Below are positions 37,076 to 46,346 of a DNA stretch of 50,323 nt, piece after piece (the stretch's first letter is position 1; every line of letters starts with the position of its first letter). This stretch comes from Oscillospiraceae bacterium. GTDB lineage: Bacteria; Bacillota; Clostridia; Oscillospirales; Acutalibacteraceae. Location: positions 1-50,323 of the forward strand of contig SVQC01000009.1 in the NCBI GenBank assembly GCA_015065585.1. Direction: 5' to 3'. The position numbers and the translations under genes were made by a program. A model generated the notes under the pieces. That model searched no databases, was not told where the DNA came from, and saw only the letters and a program-made list of their open reading frames with translations.

Positions 37076-38119
37076 CTATTTATTTCTGGACTTTTGAAGC
37101 ACCGAATAAATTTTAGCCAACATAGCCGAAAGAATAACCATTCGGTTTTTAAAAATAATTTCAAGCATCTTTATAGCTTTGGAGTTTGAATGGCTTTTTT
37201 TCAAAATCTCTATGTTTTCAATATCGTTTAAAACATCTTTTATATGGGATATTCTTTCTTTTCGGTTAAGTTTAGAGCTATCACTTAAATCGCGCACAAA
37301 TACCGAAAGTATATGTTTTATATAAATATCACATATAGCCTGATAATATCTTTCCTCTGTTACGCCACATTTTTCTAGCAATTCATATTCTTTACTATAA
37401 CGCATTTTGCAAAGCGAGTAAAATTTAGAATTATATGTTGAAACCAGAGTGGTATGGGGAGGCTTTATATAATGATATAAAACCTCCTCAATAACAACTA
37501 TTTTACTGGCTTTGGGAAACACCTCTATATTGAAAACAAAATCTTCCATAAGGCATACGTCGGTAAAGAGGAAATTATTTTCTTTAAGGAAGGAGGATTT
37601 GTAAATTTTACTGCAGGCGTATGCAAAATTACGCTGTAAATCCATATCTATTGCAAGGCGCGCAATATCTGCGCTGTTATCTGCGAAATCTTTCTTCAAA
37701 TTCACGTTGCTGCTTTTCAACACGTTGCCGGACCCGTCAATATAATCCTGTACAAGACCGAAAGCATAGATATCAGCATTACTCTCATTGATATATCCAT
37801 AAAGAATATTTAAGGTTTCCTTCTCGATTATATCGTCAGAATCCATAAATAAAATATATTGGCCAAGACTTTCGCGGATACCGGTATTTCTGGCATAACC
37901 AAGTCCCCCGTTTTTTTCTTTATGAATCACCTTTATTCTTTCATCTTTTTCTTTAAGTTTATCGCAGATTTCTCCGCTTTTATCAGGAGAGCAATCATCC
38001 ACTAAAATAAGCTCAAAATCACTAAAAGACTGTAAAAGCACACTGTTTGCCGCTGTTTCAAGACATTTTTCCACATTATAAACAGGCATAACAACGCTAA
38101 AAAACGGTGCGTTATTCAT
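37076..38119 (-). CDS. Glycosyltransferase family 2
   Basis: The 347-residue GT-A enzyme has FSVVMPVYNVEKCLETA near residue 7, ILVDDCSPDKSGEICD near 38, and NTGIRESLGQYILFMDSDD (DxD) near 77-95. The C-terminal half is unassigned and has no membrane helix. RBS AGGAAG precedes the ATG; the gene follows the other GT2 by one base, probably one operon. Confidence 0.9.
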   Translation of the reverse strand: MNNAPFFSVVMPVYNVEKCLETAANSVLLQSFSDFELILVDDCSPDKSGEICDKLKEKDERIKVIHKEKNGGLGYARNTGIRESLGQYILFMDSDDIIEKETLNILYGYINESNADIYAFGLVQDYIDGSGNVLKSSNVNLKKDFADNSADIARLAIDMDLQRNFAYACSKIYKSSFLKENNFLFTDVCLMEDFVFNIEVFPKASKIVVIEEVLYHYIKPPHTTLVSTYNSKFYSLCKMRYSKEYELLEKCGVTEERYYQAICDIYIKHILSVFVRDLSDSSKLNRKERISHIKDVLNDIENIEILKKSHSNSKAIKMLEIIFKNRMVILSAMLAKIYSVLQKSRNK

Positions 38120-38120
38120 T

Positions 38121-39185
38121 TTATCTTCCTGCCTTTAATTTAGCGAAAAGTTTCGTATTAGTAGATTTAACCTTAGAAATAACACAACTCATCATATACA
38201 TAAGGCAAACACTCTTCCATTTTATCGGCAAAAGAAGAACCTTCATATAAAGAGAGCTGGGGTGTGCTAGTTTAACTGCTTTTTGAGAGGTCTCTGAGCA
38301 TATCATACTCTTAATCTGTTCCTTCTTTTCAGCAGTAGAAAGGGTACAGTTTTTATTGGTAACGTTTTCAATACAGCCGATAATTCTTTCAATATAACGT
38401 CTTGATAAGAATTCTTCAACCTCACCATTCATTATGTTCCAATGCCCGTAAAGTTCGTTCATCCAGCCGTTTTCTTCTTCGCGCTTATCATACATATCGC
38501 TTCTGTATCGGGCGGTTTCGCTTTCAGCGCGTTTTCTTATAAAGTGATAATATTTTTTATCGGTAACGGCAACCCTCTCAACATCTCTGACAACGCTCAG
38601 GTTAAAGGGGAAATCGTCCCAGAAGGTGTTGGGAAAATAAATATTATTTTCTCTTAAATACTGAGCTGAGAAAAGCTTGTTCCAAGGAGTATAAAGCAGA
38701 TTCTTGTCAAAAAGCTTATGTGCGTTTTCTCTGAATTCTTTTTGAGTTTTATAAATAACAGAATCTACAACCTGTTCCTGAGTAAACTTTTCTTCATCAT
38801 TATAATAAGTATCGATATAATAGCCTGCAATAACAAGCTGTCTGTCATTTTCGCGGGCAATATTATACATATCCTCAAGCATAGTAGGCTCGGTCCAGTC
38901 GTCTGAATCCATAAAGTACATATACTCGCCCACAGCCTTATCCATAGCGGCATTTCTGGCGGCAGGAGCACCTGCATTCGCCTGATGAATAACCTTAATA
39001 CGACTGTCCTTTGCGGCATATTCATCACAGATTTTACCGCTATTGTCGGGAGAACCGTCATCAACGGCAAAAAGCTCCCACTCGGTAAGGGTCTGAGCCT
39101 GTATGCTCTCAATTGCCTTACCTACGTAGTCCTCAACCTTATATACGGGCATAATTACGCTTACTTTAACATTGTTTTCTGACAT
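38121..39185 (-). CDS. Glycosyltransferase family 2
   Basis: The 354-residue GT-A enzyme has VSVIMPVYKVEDYVGKA near residue 8, FAVDDGSPDNSGKICDE near 38, AARNAAMDKAVGEY and FMDSDDW near 90-96. ATG 39185 has AAGGAG upstream. It resembles the neighbouring GT2 in its first 110 residues only, so the two probably use different donors or acceptors. Confidence 0.9.
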   Translation of the reverse strand: MSENNVKVSVIMPVYKVEDYVGKAIESIQAQTLTEWELFAVDDGSPDNSGKICDEYAAKDSRIKVIHQANAGAPAARNAAMDKAVGEYMYFMDSDDWTEPTMLEDMYNIARENDRQLVIAGYYIDTYYNDEEKFTQEQVVDSVIYKTQKEFRENAHKLFDKNLLYTPWNKLFSAQYLRENNIYFPNTFWDDFPFNLSVVRDVERVAVTDKKYYHFIRKRAESETARYRSDMYDKREEENGWMNELYGHWNIMNGEVEEFLSRRYIERIIGCIENVTNKNCTLSTAEKKEQIKSMICSETSQKAVKLAHPSSLYMKVLLLPIKWKSVCLMYMMSCVISKVKSTNTKLFAKLKAGR

Positions 39186-39196
39186 AATAATTCTCC

Positions 39197-40300
39197 TTAA
39201 CAAAACTCTTTATTTATAAGAGCGAATGCTGATTCAATAACCTTATCCATATCGTAATACTTATACTCAGCAAGTCTTCCGCCAAAAATCACATTGGATT
39301 CATTCTTAGCAAGGTCGGCGTATTTCTGATATAAGGTCTGGTTTTTCTCATCGTTAACAGGATAATACTGTTCCATACCCTCCTGCCAATCAGCAGGATA
39401 TTCACGGGTAATAACGGTTTTTTCCTGAGTTCCATATTCAAAATGCTTATGCTCAATAATACGGGTGTATGGAGTTTCTCTGTCTGTGTAGTTTACAACG
39501 GCAACGCCCTGATGATTTTCTTCGTCTAATATTTCGGATTCAAATCTAAGGCTTCTATACTCAAGCTTTCCGAATTTATAATCATAGAAAGAATCAATAG
39601 TACCGGTATAAAGCACTTTTTCGCCGAGAACGTCATATTTTTCTCTATCCTCATTATAATCAGCGTTAAGTTCTACATCACAGCCCTCAAAAAGCTTGTC
39701 TATAAGAACATTGTAGCCACCCATAGGTATACCCTGGAACAAATCATTGAAATAGTTATTATCATAGGTATATCTTACCGGAAGCCTTTTGATAATGAAG
39801 GCGGGAAGCTCGGTGCAGTCTCTGCCCCATTGTTTTTCGGTATAGCCCTTAACAAGCTTTTTATAAATATCTTCACCAACAAGGCTTATTGCCTGTTCTT
39901 CAAGATTTTTAGGCTCGTCCTTTATTTTAGCAGTTTGCTCCGCAATTCGCGCCTTTGCCTCTGCAGGAGTTCTTACATCACTCCACATTTTAGAAAAGGT
40001 ATTCATATTAAAAGGCATATTGTAAATTTCACCTTTATAATTGGCAACGGGAGAATTAGTATATCTGTTAAACTCAACCAAAGAATTAACGAATTCCCAA
40101 ACAGTGCGATTGCTGGTATGGAAAATATGGGCGCCGTATTTGTGAACGTTAATACCCTCAATGTTCTCACAGTAGATATTACCGCCCAAGTGGTTACGCT
40201 TTTCTACAATGAGACATTTTTTACCGCGGGAGGTTGCAGCGTGAGCAAAGGTAGCCGCAAAAAGACCGCCGCCCACAATAACATAATCGTACTTTTTCAT
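39197..40300 (-). CDS. glf: UDP-galactopyranose mutase
   Basis: The 367-residue flavoenzyme makes UDP-galactofuranose. VIVGGGLFAATFAHAATSRG near residue 7 binds FAD, and HKYGAHIFHTSNRTVWEFV near 52 and GYTEKQWGRDCTELP near 152 are family motifs; NYTDRETPYTRIIEHKHF is near 262. It is the first gene after the promoter at 40356-40384, so the polysaccharide probably contains galactofuranose. Confidence 0.95.
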   Translation of the reverse strand: MKKYDYVIVGGGLFAATFAHAATSRGKKCLIVEKRNHLGGNIYCENIEGINVHKYGAHIFHTSNRTVWEFVNSLVEFNRYTNSPVANYKGEIYNMPFNMNTFSKMWSDVRTPAEAKARIAEQTAKIKDEPKNLEEQAISLVGEDIYKKLVKGYTEKQWGRDCTELPAFIIKRLPVRYTYDNNYFNDLFQGIPMGGYNVLIDKLFEGCDVELNADYNEDREKYDVLGEKVLYTGTIDSFYDYKFGKLEYRSLRFESEILDEENHQGVAVVNYTDRETPYTRIIEHKHFEYGTQEKTVITREYPADWQEGMEQYYPVNDEKNQTLYQKYADLAKNESNVIFGGRLAEYKYYDMDKVIESAFALINKEFC

Positions 40301-40355
40301 ATTATTTTCTCCTATTTTATTTTCATAATAAGGCGGACAAAATTATCCGCTTATC

Positions 40356-40384
40356 ATTATACCACTTTTTCCCCATAATAGCAA
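40356..40384 (-). promoter_or_regulatory. Promoter of the surface polysaccharide operon
   Basis: On the minus strand: TTGCTA (40384-40379), 17-base spacer, TATAAT (40361-40356). A short hairpin (GCGGA/TCCGC) follows near the RNA 5' end, before the glf RBS. Confidence 0.8.
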
Positions 40385-40413
40385 GAGTTTCCCGATTTCT
40401 CGGTACTGTCAAT

Positions 40414-40857
40414 TTATATTATCTCCTCCTGTGCTTGAGCAGATTCATCCTTAACGCAATCCATAATCATATAGACCTCTGCCTTACCGTAAAATTCAAG
40501 TCTTTTTATAAAGACATGCAGAGCTTTGGGGCTCTTAAACTGCACCCGCATTATGTGGGTGAATTCACCCGTAATGCAAAGGCACTTTTTAACCTGAGGC
40601 TGTGATTTAATATAGTTTAAAAATTCTGTTTCAAGGTCGCTGTCTAAGGTGAAATTTATAACGGCAGAACATAAAACACCCAGTTTTTCAAAATCAATAT
40701 CAGCGTGGTAGCCCTTTATAATTTTATCTTTTTCAAGTTTTTCTATACGAGATGTAACTGCCGGCGAAGAAAGGAACACCTGCTCAGCAAGTTCTTTAAC
40801 CGTAGTTCTTGCATTCCTTGATAATGTAGAAATTATCTTTAAATCTATACTATCCAT
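40414..40857 (-). CDS. Lrp/AsnC family transcriptional regulator
   Basis: The 147-residue protein has an N-terminal winged helix (IDLKIISTLSRNARTTVKEL, residues 4-23, and SSPAVTSRIEKLE near 31) and a C-terminal RAM ligand-binding domain. ATG 40857 has GAGGAG upstream. Lrp-type proteins usually sense amino acids. It is just upstream of the polysaccharide operon on the same strand, so it may be independent or read into it. Confidence 0.9.
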   Translation of the reverse strand: MDSIDLKIISTLSRNARTTVKELAEQVFLSSPAVTSRIEKLEKDKIIKGYHADIDFEKLGVLCSAVINFTLDSDLETEFLNYIKSQPQVKKCLCITGEFTHIMRVQFKSPKALHVFIKRLEFYGKAEVYMIMDCVKDESAQAQEEII

Positions 40858-40874
40858 AAATTTCTCCTCACAAA

Positions 40875-40905
40875 GAAGTGACCGCTTTAAAAAAGCAGTC
40901 ACTTT
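40875..40905 (-). terminator. Hairpin after the polysaccharide deacetylase gene
   Basis: AAAGTGACTGCTTT and AAAGCGGTCACTT pair on the minus strand (one G-T) immediately after the deacetylase stop at 40904. The following T-run is weak. Confidence 0.55.
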
Positions 40906-41761
40906 AGCTATTTTCGTCTGCCCTATAAACATAATTATCCGTAGGCAGATTTTTTATTCCTTTAAATTCAAACATTTCGCTTAAAGTAACGAAACGGTAG
41001 CCCTTTTCGTAAAGGCGTTTACACATATCCTCTATTGCGCCTGCAGTATTATCAGGCCAACAATGCAAAATAACTATAGCACCGTCATAGGCGGCGTTAA
41101 CAACAGTATTTGAAACGGTTTGCGGAGTAGAAAGTTCATCATAATCCTTGGATTTGAGTTCATCGGTAGTCCAGATGGGTATCATATTAAGTTCCTTGGT
41201 AACAGCAAAAACGTCGGCATTAACATTACCGTATCCTGGACGGATATAACGAAGCTTTATCCCCATTCTGTTATAAATAATATCATTGGTTTTCTGAATT
41301 TGTTCGCGAATTTTATCCCTGCCAAGCGAAGTGAGGTCGGGATGGCTATAAGTGTGATTAGCAAGTTCGAAGCCGCCGTCTACAGCATACTGAAGAAGAG
41401 CCGTTCCATTATTCTCAACATTATCGCCACGAACAAAAATAGTACCGGCGCCCTCATACTTATTAAGAGCATCTATAATAGTTACGGTATTATTATTTTT
41501 CGCAGTTTTATAATTAGGGCCATCATCAAAGGTGAGGGCAATTAGCTTATACTTCTCAGGATTTTTCTTCCACTCGGCATTAGCTATTTTGTCGCGCCTT
41601 TCTTTAGCCGCCTTTTCCACGCTTTCGGTATATTCAGAATAAGTCTGTGTCGATACGTTGTTTGTATGAGCCTCTCTGTCAGGGAACCTTGGTTCTTCCC
41701 TACAAGCACAAAGAGAAAAAATCATAATAAAAGTAATTAAAGCACTTATAATTTTATCCAC
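40904..41761 (-). CDS. Polysaccharide deacetylase lipoprotein (copy 2)
   Basis: The 285-residue protein starts at GTG 41761, with a signal ending in a lipobox FSLCAC. The NodB-type domain has ALTFDDGPNYKTA (catalytic Asp pair) near residue 77, metal-binding HTYSHPDL near 135 and RPGYGNVN near 175, with a C-terminal His in VILHCWPD. It would deacetylate a cell-wall or surface glycan outside the membrane. It closely resembles the gene before it and is a tandem duplicate. Confidence 0.88.
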   Translation of the reverse strand: MDKIISALITFIMIFSLCACREEPRFPDREAHTNNVSTQTYSEYTESVEKAAKERRDKIANAEWKKNPEKYKLIALTFDDGPNYKTAKNNNTVTIIDALNKYEGAGTIFVRGDNVENNGTALLQYAVDGGFELANHTYSHPDLTSLGRDKIREQIQKTNDIIYNRMGIKLRYIRPGYGNVNADVFAVTKELNMIPIWTTDELKSKDYDELSTPQTVSNTVVNAAYDGAIVILHCWPDNTAGAIEDMCKRLYEKGYRFVTLSEMFEFKGIKNLPTDNYVYRADENS

Positions 41762-41810
41762 AACAACACCGCCTTGTTTTCGAGAATTATACCATAAATT
41801 CTTATAATTG

Positions 41811-42665
41811 TCAATTAAACCCAGCATTTTCTATCATTTTGTCAGTAGGAATGTTCTTTATTCCCTTATATTCAAAAAGCTCACTAACCGTAACAAAACG
41901 GTAGCCTTTTTCGTAAAGCCGTTTACAGATATTTTCCATCGCCGACGCCGTATTATCTATATTACCATGAAGTAAAACTATTGCTCCGTCTTTTGCTCCG
42001 TTTACAACCTTATTTTCAATAAACATCGCCGTGCTTTCAGGGGAATAGTCGGAAATCCCTTTGATTTCAGTCCATATAACCGGCATTTTAAGCTCAGTAG
42101 TCACCTCAAAAACAGTATCATTAACATTACCGTAACCAGGGCGGACAAATCTTGGAGTAACACCCAGTTTTTCATTAATAAGCTTATTTAAAGACAAAAT
42201 TTCGTCCTTAACCTCACTTTTTGAAAGCTTATCCAGATAATTATGATTATAGGTATGATTGGCAAGTTCAAAATTCAGTTCCAAAGCGTACTCAAGAAGG
42301 GCCGTTCCGTTAGAATCTATATTTTTACCAATGCAAAATAGAGTTCCCGCGCCCTCATATTTATTAATAGCATCAATAATTTTGACGGTGTTATTATTTG
42401 TCGCTGTGCTGTAACTTGGCGCATCGTCAAAGGTAAGAGCGATAAGCTTATACTTCTCGGGGTTTTTCTTCCACTCGGCATTTTTTATTCTGTCGATTTT
42501 TTCCTGTTTTTCTTTCTTAGCATTTTCTTCATACTCGGAATAGGTATAGGTGGATACATTATTATTCATATGCGCCTCTCTGTCGGGAAATTCAGGTTCT
42601 TTCTTGCAAGAACAAAAAAAGCTAAAAATAATCGCCGTTAAAAACAATACTAAAACTTTTTTCAT
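41811..42665 (-). CDS. Polysaccharide deacetylase lipoprotein (copy 1)
   Basis: The 284-residue protein has a lipobox FFCSC and a NodB domain with LTFDDAPSYSTA near residue 85, HTYNHNYL near 143 and RPGYGNVN near 180. Compared with copy 2, TFDDG has become TFDDA and HPDL has become HNYL, so substrate or activity may differ although the Asp pair and both His remain. Its ATG overlaps the mrnC stop (TGATG) with AGGAGG upstream. Confidence 0.88.
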   Translation of the reverse strand: MKKVLVLFLTAIIFSFFCSCKKEPEFPDREAHMNNNVSTYTYSEYEENAKKEKQEKIDRIKNAEWKKNPEKYKLIALTFDDAPSYSTATNNNTVKIIDAINKYEGAGTLFCIGKNIDSNGTALLEYALELNFELANHTYNHNYLDKLSKSEVKDEILSLNKLINEKLGVTPRFVRPGYGNVNDTVFEVTTELKMPVIWTEIKGISDYSPESTAMFIENKVVNGAKDGAIVLLHGNIDNTASAMENICKRLYEKGYRFVTVSELFEYKGIKNIPTDKMIENAGFN

Positions 42666-43096
42666 CACAAATCCTCCTTGATACTGTCAGAAAAATTCTG
42701 CCATATGGGTAAAAAAAGTTCATTTAATCTGTCTGTTTTTGAAGAAAGATATAAATATCCGAAAAGAGTTTCTATTCCCGTCGCAGTATGATAATCCTTA
42801 CCGCTTGCATTTTTAGGCGTTCTGCCGGTATGGAAATTTCTACCCCTTTTAAAAATCTCGGTTTCTTCTTCGCTTAGCATATCCTTAATAAGCTCAAAAG
42901 CCTTAACCTGACCTCCGGCGCAAACAAAGCCTACCGAAAGACTATGAAGCTGACCTGAGGGGCGGTTTACGTCGGCTAATCTTTCACGAACCAGCAAAGT
43001 AAATACCGCGTCTCCAACAAAGGAAAGCACCGCGGGATTCATAAGCTTTACCTTTTTTTCATCATAATACATATTCGAATTCAAAATCGTTGACAT
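42665..43096 (-). CDS. mrnC: Mini-ribonuclease III
   Basis: The 143-residue protein is a lone RNase III catalytic domain without the double-strand RNA-binding domain: LSFVGDAVFTLLVRERLAD near residue 24 and ATGIETLFGYLYL near 105. Mini-III matures 23S rRNA ends in Firmicutes. The start lies inside the 3' end of obgE, nine bases after AAGGAG. Confidence 0.93.
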   Translation of the reverse strand: MSTILNSNMYYDEKKVKLMNPAVLSFVGDAVFTLLVRERLADVNRPSGQLHSLSVGFVCAGGQVKAFELIKDMLSEEETEIFKRGRNFHTGRTPKNASGKDYHTATGIETLFGYLYLSSKTDRLNELFLPIWQNFSDSIKEDL

Positions 43097-44339
43097 GAAC
43101 GATATCTCCTTCTTGTACTCCTGCCCTAATCAGAGCGTTAATTATACCGCTGCTGCGAAGAACTCGCTCAAAATACTGCAATGACTCATAGTCGTCGGGG
43201 TCAACGGTATTCATAATGCGCTCTATCCAATCACAGTTTTCAACAAAATATTCTCCGTTTTCGGTACGAACGGTAAAGGTTCTGAGTTCCTTTTTAACAA
43301 TATGAGTTTCATAAGGCTCAATTTCCGATTCATAGCGTTTTACGGGAGGCAGAGTGGCAAGAGTAGCGGCAATATGGTTAATAAGCTCGCTTGTTCCCTC
43401 TTTAATAGGTGCCATAATCGCAAAAAATTCATAACCTGAGTCGGTGAAATGCTTTCTTACCTTTTCAACCGTTTCGTCGTCGGTAAGGTCGCATTTATTC
43501 GCCACGACAATCTGCTGACGCTCTGATAATTCTTCGCTGAACTTTTTAAGCTCATTATTAATCGTATTAAAATCTTCAACAGGATCTCTGCCCTCACTAC
43601 CCGATACGTCAATAATATGCACAAGGAGCCTGCATCTTTCAACATGGCGCAAAAATTCATGACCAAGACCAACGCCTTCGCCTGCGCCTTCAATAAGACC
43701 GGGTATATCTGCCATAACGAAGGAACTGCCCTCACCCATTCTTACAACTCCCAAAACAGGAGTAAGAGTGGTAAAATGGTAGTTTGCAATTTTAGGCTTT
43801 GCCTCACTTACTACCGAAACTAAGGTTGATTTACCAACGTTAGGAAATCCTATAAGACCTACATCAGCCAAAAGCTTTAACTCTAGTATAACGTCAAGTT
43901 CATCGCCGGGAGCACCGGGTTTAGCAAAGCGGGGAAGCTGTCTTGTGGCGTGAGCAAAATGCTGATTACCAAAGCCGCCGTTACCTCCGCGGGCAATAAT
44001 AATTTCTTCATCCCCCGAAATATCGGCAATTATTTTTTCGCTCTCAGCATCCTTAATAAGAGTGCCTCTTGGAACTCTTATGACAAGGTCATCAGCCGAT
44101 TTACCGGTACAGCGTGAAGTTCTGCCGTTTTCACCGTTATCAGCTTCGTATTTTCTTTTATATCTGAAGTCTGCAAGGGTGGAAAGGTTATCGTCAGCCT
44201 TAAAGACGATATTACCGCCTCTGCCTCCGTCACCACCGTCAGGGCCACCTGCAGCTACATATTTTTCTCTGTGAAAGGAAACGCAGCCGTTTCCGCCGTT
44301 TCCTGCCTTAAGATGAATTTTAGCTACATCAATAAACAT
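43062..44339 (-). CDS. obgE: GTPase ObgE
   Basis: The 425-residue GTPase has the glycine-rich OBG domain (GNGGNGCVSFHREKYVAAGG near 13), the G domain with GFPNVGKST near 166, DIPGLIEGAGEG near 212 and NKCD near 282, and a C-terminal OCT domain. It acts in late 50S ribosome assembly and stress control. It follows rpmA after a terminator-bearing gap of 58 bases. Confidence 0.97.
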   Translation of the reverse strand: MFIDVAKIHLKAGNGGNGCVSFHREKYVAAGGPDGGDGGRGGNIVFKADDNLSTLADFRYKRKYEADNGENGRTSRCTGKSADDLVIRVPRGTLIKDAESEKIIADISGDEEIIIARGGNGGFGNQHFAHATRQLPRFAKPGAPGDELDVILELKLLADVGLIGFPNVGKSTLVSVVSEAKPKIANYHFTTLTPVLGVVRMGEGSSFVMADIPGLIEGAGEGVGLGHEFLRHVERCRLLVHIIDVSGSEGRDPVEDFNTINNELKKFSEELSERQQIVVANKCDLTDDETVEKVRKHFTDSGYEFFAIMAPIKEGTSELINHIAATLATLPPVKRYESEIEPYETHIVKKELRTFTVRTENGEYFVENCDWIERIMNTVDPDDYESLQYFERVLRSSGIINALIRAGVQEGDIVHVNDFEFEYVL

Positions 44340-44367
44340 ATTCTTTATCCTTAATTTAAGATTAAAA

Positions 44368-44393
44368 AAGGCTCAGGAATCCACCTGAGCCTT
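44368..44393 (-). terminator. Terminator between rpmA and obgE
   Basis: AAGGCTCAGG pairs perfectly with CCTGAGCCTT around six bases and is followed on the minus strand by TTTTAATC. Confidence 0.9.
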
Positions 44394-44397
44394 AAAA

Positions 44398-44682
44398 TTA
44401 TTGCTCTACAGCGTAAATGCTGACCTGCTTGCGGTCACGGCCTACGCGTTCAAACTTAACCTTACCGTCAATAAGAGCGAATAAGGTATCGTCAGAACCC
44501 TTGCCTACATTATTGCCGGCGTGAATGTGTGTGCCGCGCTGACGAACTAAAATGTTGCCTGCCAACACAAACTGACCATCGGCACGCTTAACGCCAAGAC
44601 GTTTAGACTCACTGTCACGACCGTTCTTAGTAGAACCCATACCTTTTTTATGGGCGAATAACTGAATGTTAATCTTTAACAT
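44398..44682 (-). CDS. rpmA: 50S ribosomal protein L27
   Basis: The 94-residue protein begins [19 protein letters not shown]. The MLKINIQLF part is the Firmicutes N-terminal extension that the Prp protease removes so that AHKKG becomes the N-terminus, which reaches the ribosome's peptidyl transferase site. RBS GGAGG is formed by the last prp codons. Confidence 0.98.
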   Translation of the reverse strand: MLKINIQLFAHKKGMGSTKNGRDSESKRLGVKRADGQFVLAGNILVRQRGTHIHAGNNVGKGSDDTLFALIDGKVKFERVGRDRKQVSIYAVEQ

Positions 44683-44684
44683 GA

Positions 44685-45002
44685 CTACACCTCCGAAAGT
44701 ATAGATATTCTGTCATCATACTGATACGAAAGCTGTGTTAAATGGAGCTTTAAACCTTCAATTACCATAGTAGAAGCACTACTTGGGTTTTTAACCTTTA
44801 CAAAAAGTAAGGCTTCATCAACCTCTATATCCGCTTTATCGCCTATTATTTCGGTAATTGTATTAGCCGCCATATATGCCGCAGAAGAAACTGCGCTGCA
44901 AACAAGCTTTCCATCGTCATCATCACAGTTGACAGAACTGTGACCGCTGATAATAAAACCGCAAAGTGTGCCATTATCAGCCAAAAATTTAACTTCGGTC
45001 AT
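44685..45002 (-). CDS. prp: Ribosomal-processing cysteine protease Prp
   Basis: The 105-residue protein has GFIISGHSS near residue 15 (catalytic His) and [11 protein letters not shown] near 32 (catalytic Cys), the known Prp dyad. It removes the L27 N-terminal extension, and lies between rplU and rpmA, the usual order in Firmicutes. Confidence 0.95.
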   Translation of the reverse strand: MTEVKFLADNGTLCGFIISGHSSVNCDDDDGKLVCSAVSSAAYMAANTITEIIGDKADIEVDEALLFVKVKNPSSASTMVIEGLKLHLTQLSYQYDDRISILSEV

Positions 45003-45007
45003 AACTA

Positions 45008-45313
45008 TTAACCGATTGCCTTAATTTCAACCTTAGTGTACGGCTGTCTGTGGCCTTTTTTACGGGCACAACCCTTCTTGGGTTTATAGGTAAATACGGT
45101 AACCTTCTTACCTTTGCCGTTCTTTAAAACCACACCCTTAACAGTAGCACCCTCTACGTAAGGAGCGCCAAGCTTAAGAGCACCATCGCTGATAGCAACA
45201 ACCTTGTCAAAAACAACTTCGCTGTCAACTTCAGCATCAAGCTTCTCAACGTAAATAACATCACCGTCAGTTACACGGTACTGCTTTCCGCCGGTTTCAA
45301 TAATTGCGTACAT
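45008..45313 (-). CDS. rplU: 50S ribosomal protein L21
   Basis: The 101-residue protein opens [20 protein letters not shown] and ends with [19 protein letters not shown], both typical. It is first in the rplU-prp-rpmA operon. RBS AGGTG precedes the ATG. The leader at 45314-45399 probably controls it. Confidence 0.98.
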   Translation of the reverse strand: MYAIIETGGKQYRVTDGDVIYVEKLDAEVDSEVVFDKVVAISDGALKLGAPYVEGATVKGVVLKNGKGKKVTVFTYKPKKGCARKKGHRQPYTKVEIKAIG

Positions 45314-45399
45314 TTCTTTGCACCTGCCTTAATTTCAGTCTCGCTACAGTAAGGCGTATGCTCAAAAGGGCATAACTTAACAAGCCTTCAATATGCGGC
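45314..45399 (-). promoter_or_regulatory. Ribosomal protein L21 leader
   Basis: The 5' leader can form a hairpin with outer stem AAGGC/GCCTT and inner stem TATGC/GCATA, resembling the Firmicutes L21 leader that L21 binds to repress its own operon. The assignment rests on position and shape. Confidence 0.6.
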
Positions 45400-45405
45400 T
45401 CTACC

Positions 45406-45434
45406 ATTTTAACACCCCAAAACCTTTTTGTCAA
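45406..45434 (-). promoter_or_regulatory. Promoter of rplU-prp-rpmA
   Basis: On the minus strand: TTGACA (45434-45429), 17-base spacer, TAAAAT (45411-45406). Confidence 0.9.
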
Positions 45435-45455
45435 GCATTATTTTTAAGGCTCATA

Positions 45456-45485
45456 TTGACTATTTAAAGCTATATATGGTAGAAT
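45456..45485 (+). promoter_or_regulatory. Promoter of the SDR gene
   Basis: TTGACT (45456-45461), 18-base spacer, TAGAAT (45480-45485), back to back with the rplU promoter. Confidence 0.75.
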
Positions 45486-45518
45486 ATTTACAGTAATTTA
45501 AAAAGGTAGGTTTTTAGT

Positions 45519-46280
45519 ATGATAACTGCTATAATTACGGGTGCTTCTTCGGGTCTTGGCAAAGAATATGCCATCGCTCTTAAGGAAAAATATCCCGAAA
45601 TCGAATCCTTCTGGCTTATCGCAAGACGCAGAGAGAAATTAGAGGAATTAGCCGAAATACTTGGCAAAGACAAGTGTTTCGTTTTACCCATTGACCTTAA
45701 AAGCAAGGATGGCCTTAGTGAATTCCGCCAGGCACTCAGCGACAGTCAGCCGGAGGTTCGTTTCCTTATAAATAATGCAGGTTTTGGAAAGCTTGAATAT
45801 TTTGAAAACATTCCCGCCGAAGACTGCGCCGACCAGGTTACTCTTAATTGCGCCGCGCTTACGTTTATAACAAGAGCGACCCTCCCTTACATTATAAAGA
45901 CTGGTGAAATTATAAATATTGCATCTATCGCCTCCTTTGCCCCTAATATCCGTATGGCTGTATATAGTTCTACAAAGGCATACGTTATGAGTTTAAGCAG
46001 AGCCTTAAGAGAAGAATTAAAGCCAAAAAAAATAAATGTTCTTGCGGTATGCCCCGGACCTATGGATACTGAATTTTTACCAGTAGCCAATATTGAGAAA
46101 GGAACCTCTAAAATGTTCGACACTCTGCCCCGCTCCAATCCTGCTATAGTAGCTCGTAAATCTCTTATATATTCGGCAAAAGCGCGTTCTGTATACACTC
46201 CTAAATTCTTATTTAAATTTTACAGAGTTTTAGCCAAGATTTTGCCCCACAGTCTAGTTATGAAAATTGCAGGCACTTAA
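45519..46280 (+). CDS. Short-chain dehydrogenase/reductase
   Basis: The 253-residue protein has the nucleotide-binding TGASSGLGKE near residue 7, NNAG near 88, a Ser near 137 and the catalytic YSSTKAY near 149, followed by CPGPMDTEF. The C-terminus is extended and hydrophobic (about 225-253), as in membrane-associated SDRs. The substrate is unknown. Confidence 0.9.
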   Translation: MITAIITGASSGLGKEYAIALKEKYPEIESFWLIARRREKLEELAEILGKDKCFVLPIDLKSKDGLSEFRQALSDSQPEVRFLINNAGFGKLEYFENIPAEDCADQVTLNCAALTFITRATLPYIIKTGEIINIASIASFAPNIRMAVYSSTKAYVMSLSRALREELKPKKINVLAVCPGPMDTEFLPVANIEKGTSKMFDTLPRSNPAIVARKSLIYSAKARSVYTPKFLFKFYRVLAKILPHSLVMKIAGT

Positions 46281-46296
46281 AATTTTCGGGACAAAC

Positions 46297-46345
46297 AAAA
46301 TCCCCCACTTCTCAGCATATAATTGACTGAGAACAGGGGGATTTT
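46297..46345 (+). terminator. Terminator of the SDR gene, next to the sigK start
   Basis: AAAATCCCCC pairs with GGGGGATTTT, with an inner stem CTCAG/CTGAG and the T-run ending one base before the sigK ATG at 46347. The SD-like AGGGGG of sigK lies in its 3' arm. Confidence 0.8.
46316..46323 (+). promoter_or_regulatory. Possible sigma-E type -10 of sigK
   Basis: CATATAAT lies in the loop of the terminator and resembles the sigma-E -10 element, fitting the known mother-cell control of sigK. The region where a -35 should be (AAACAAAAT) is not a good match. Confidence 0.35.
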
Positions 46346-46346
46346 T

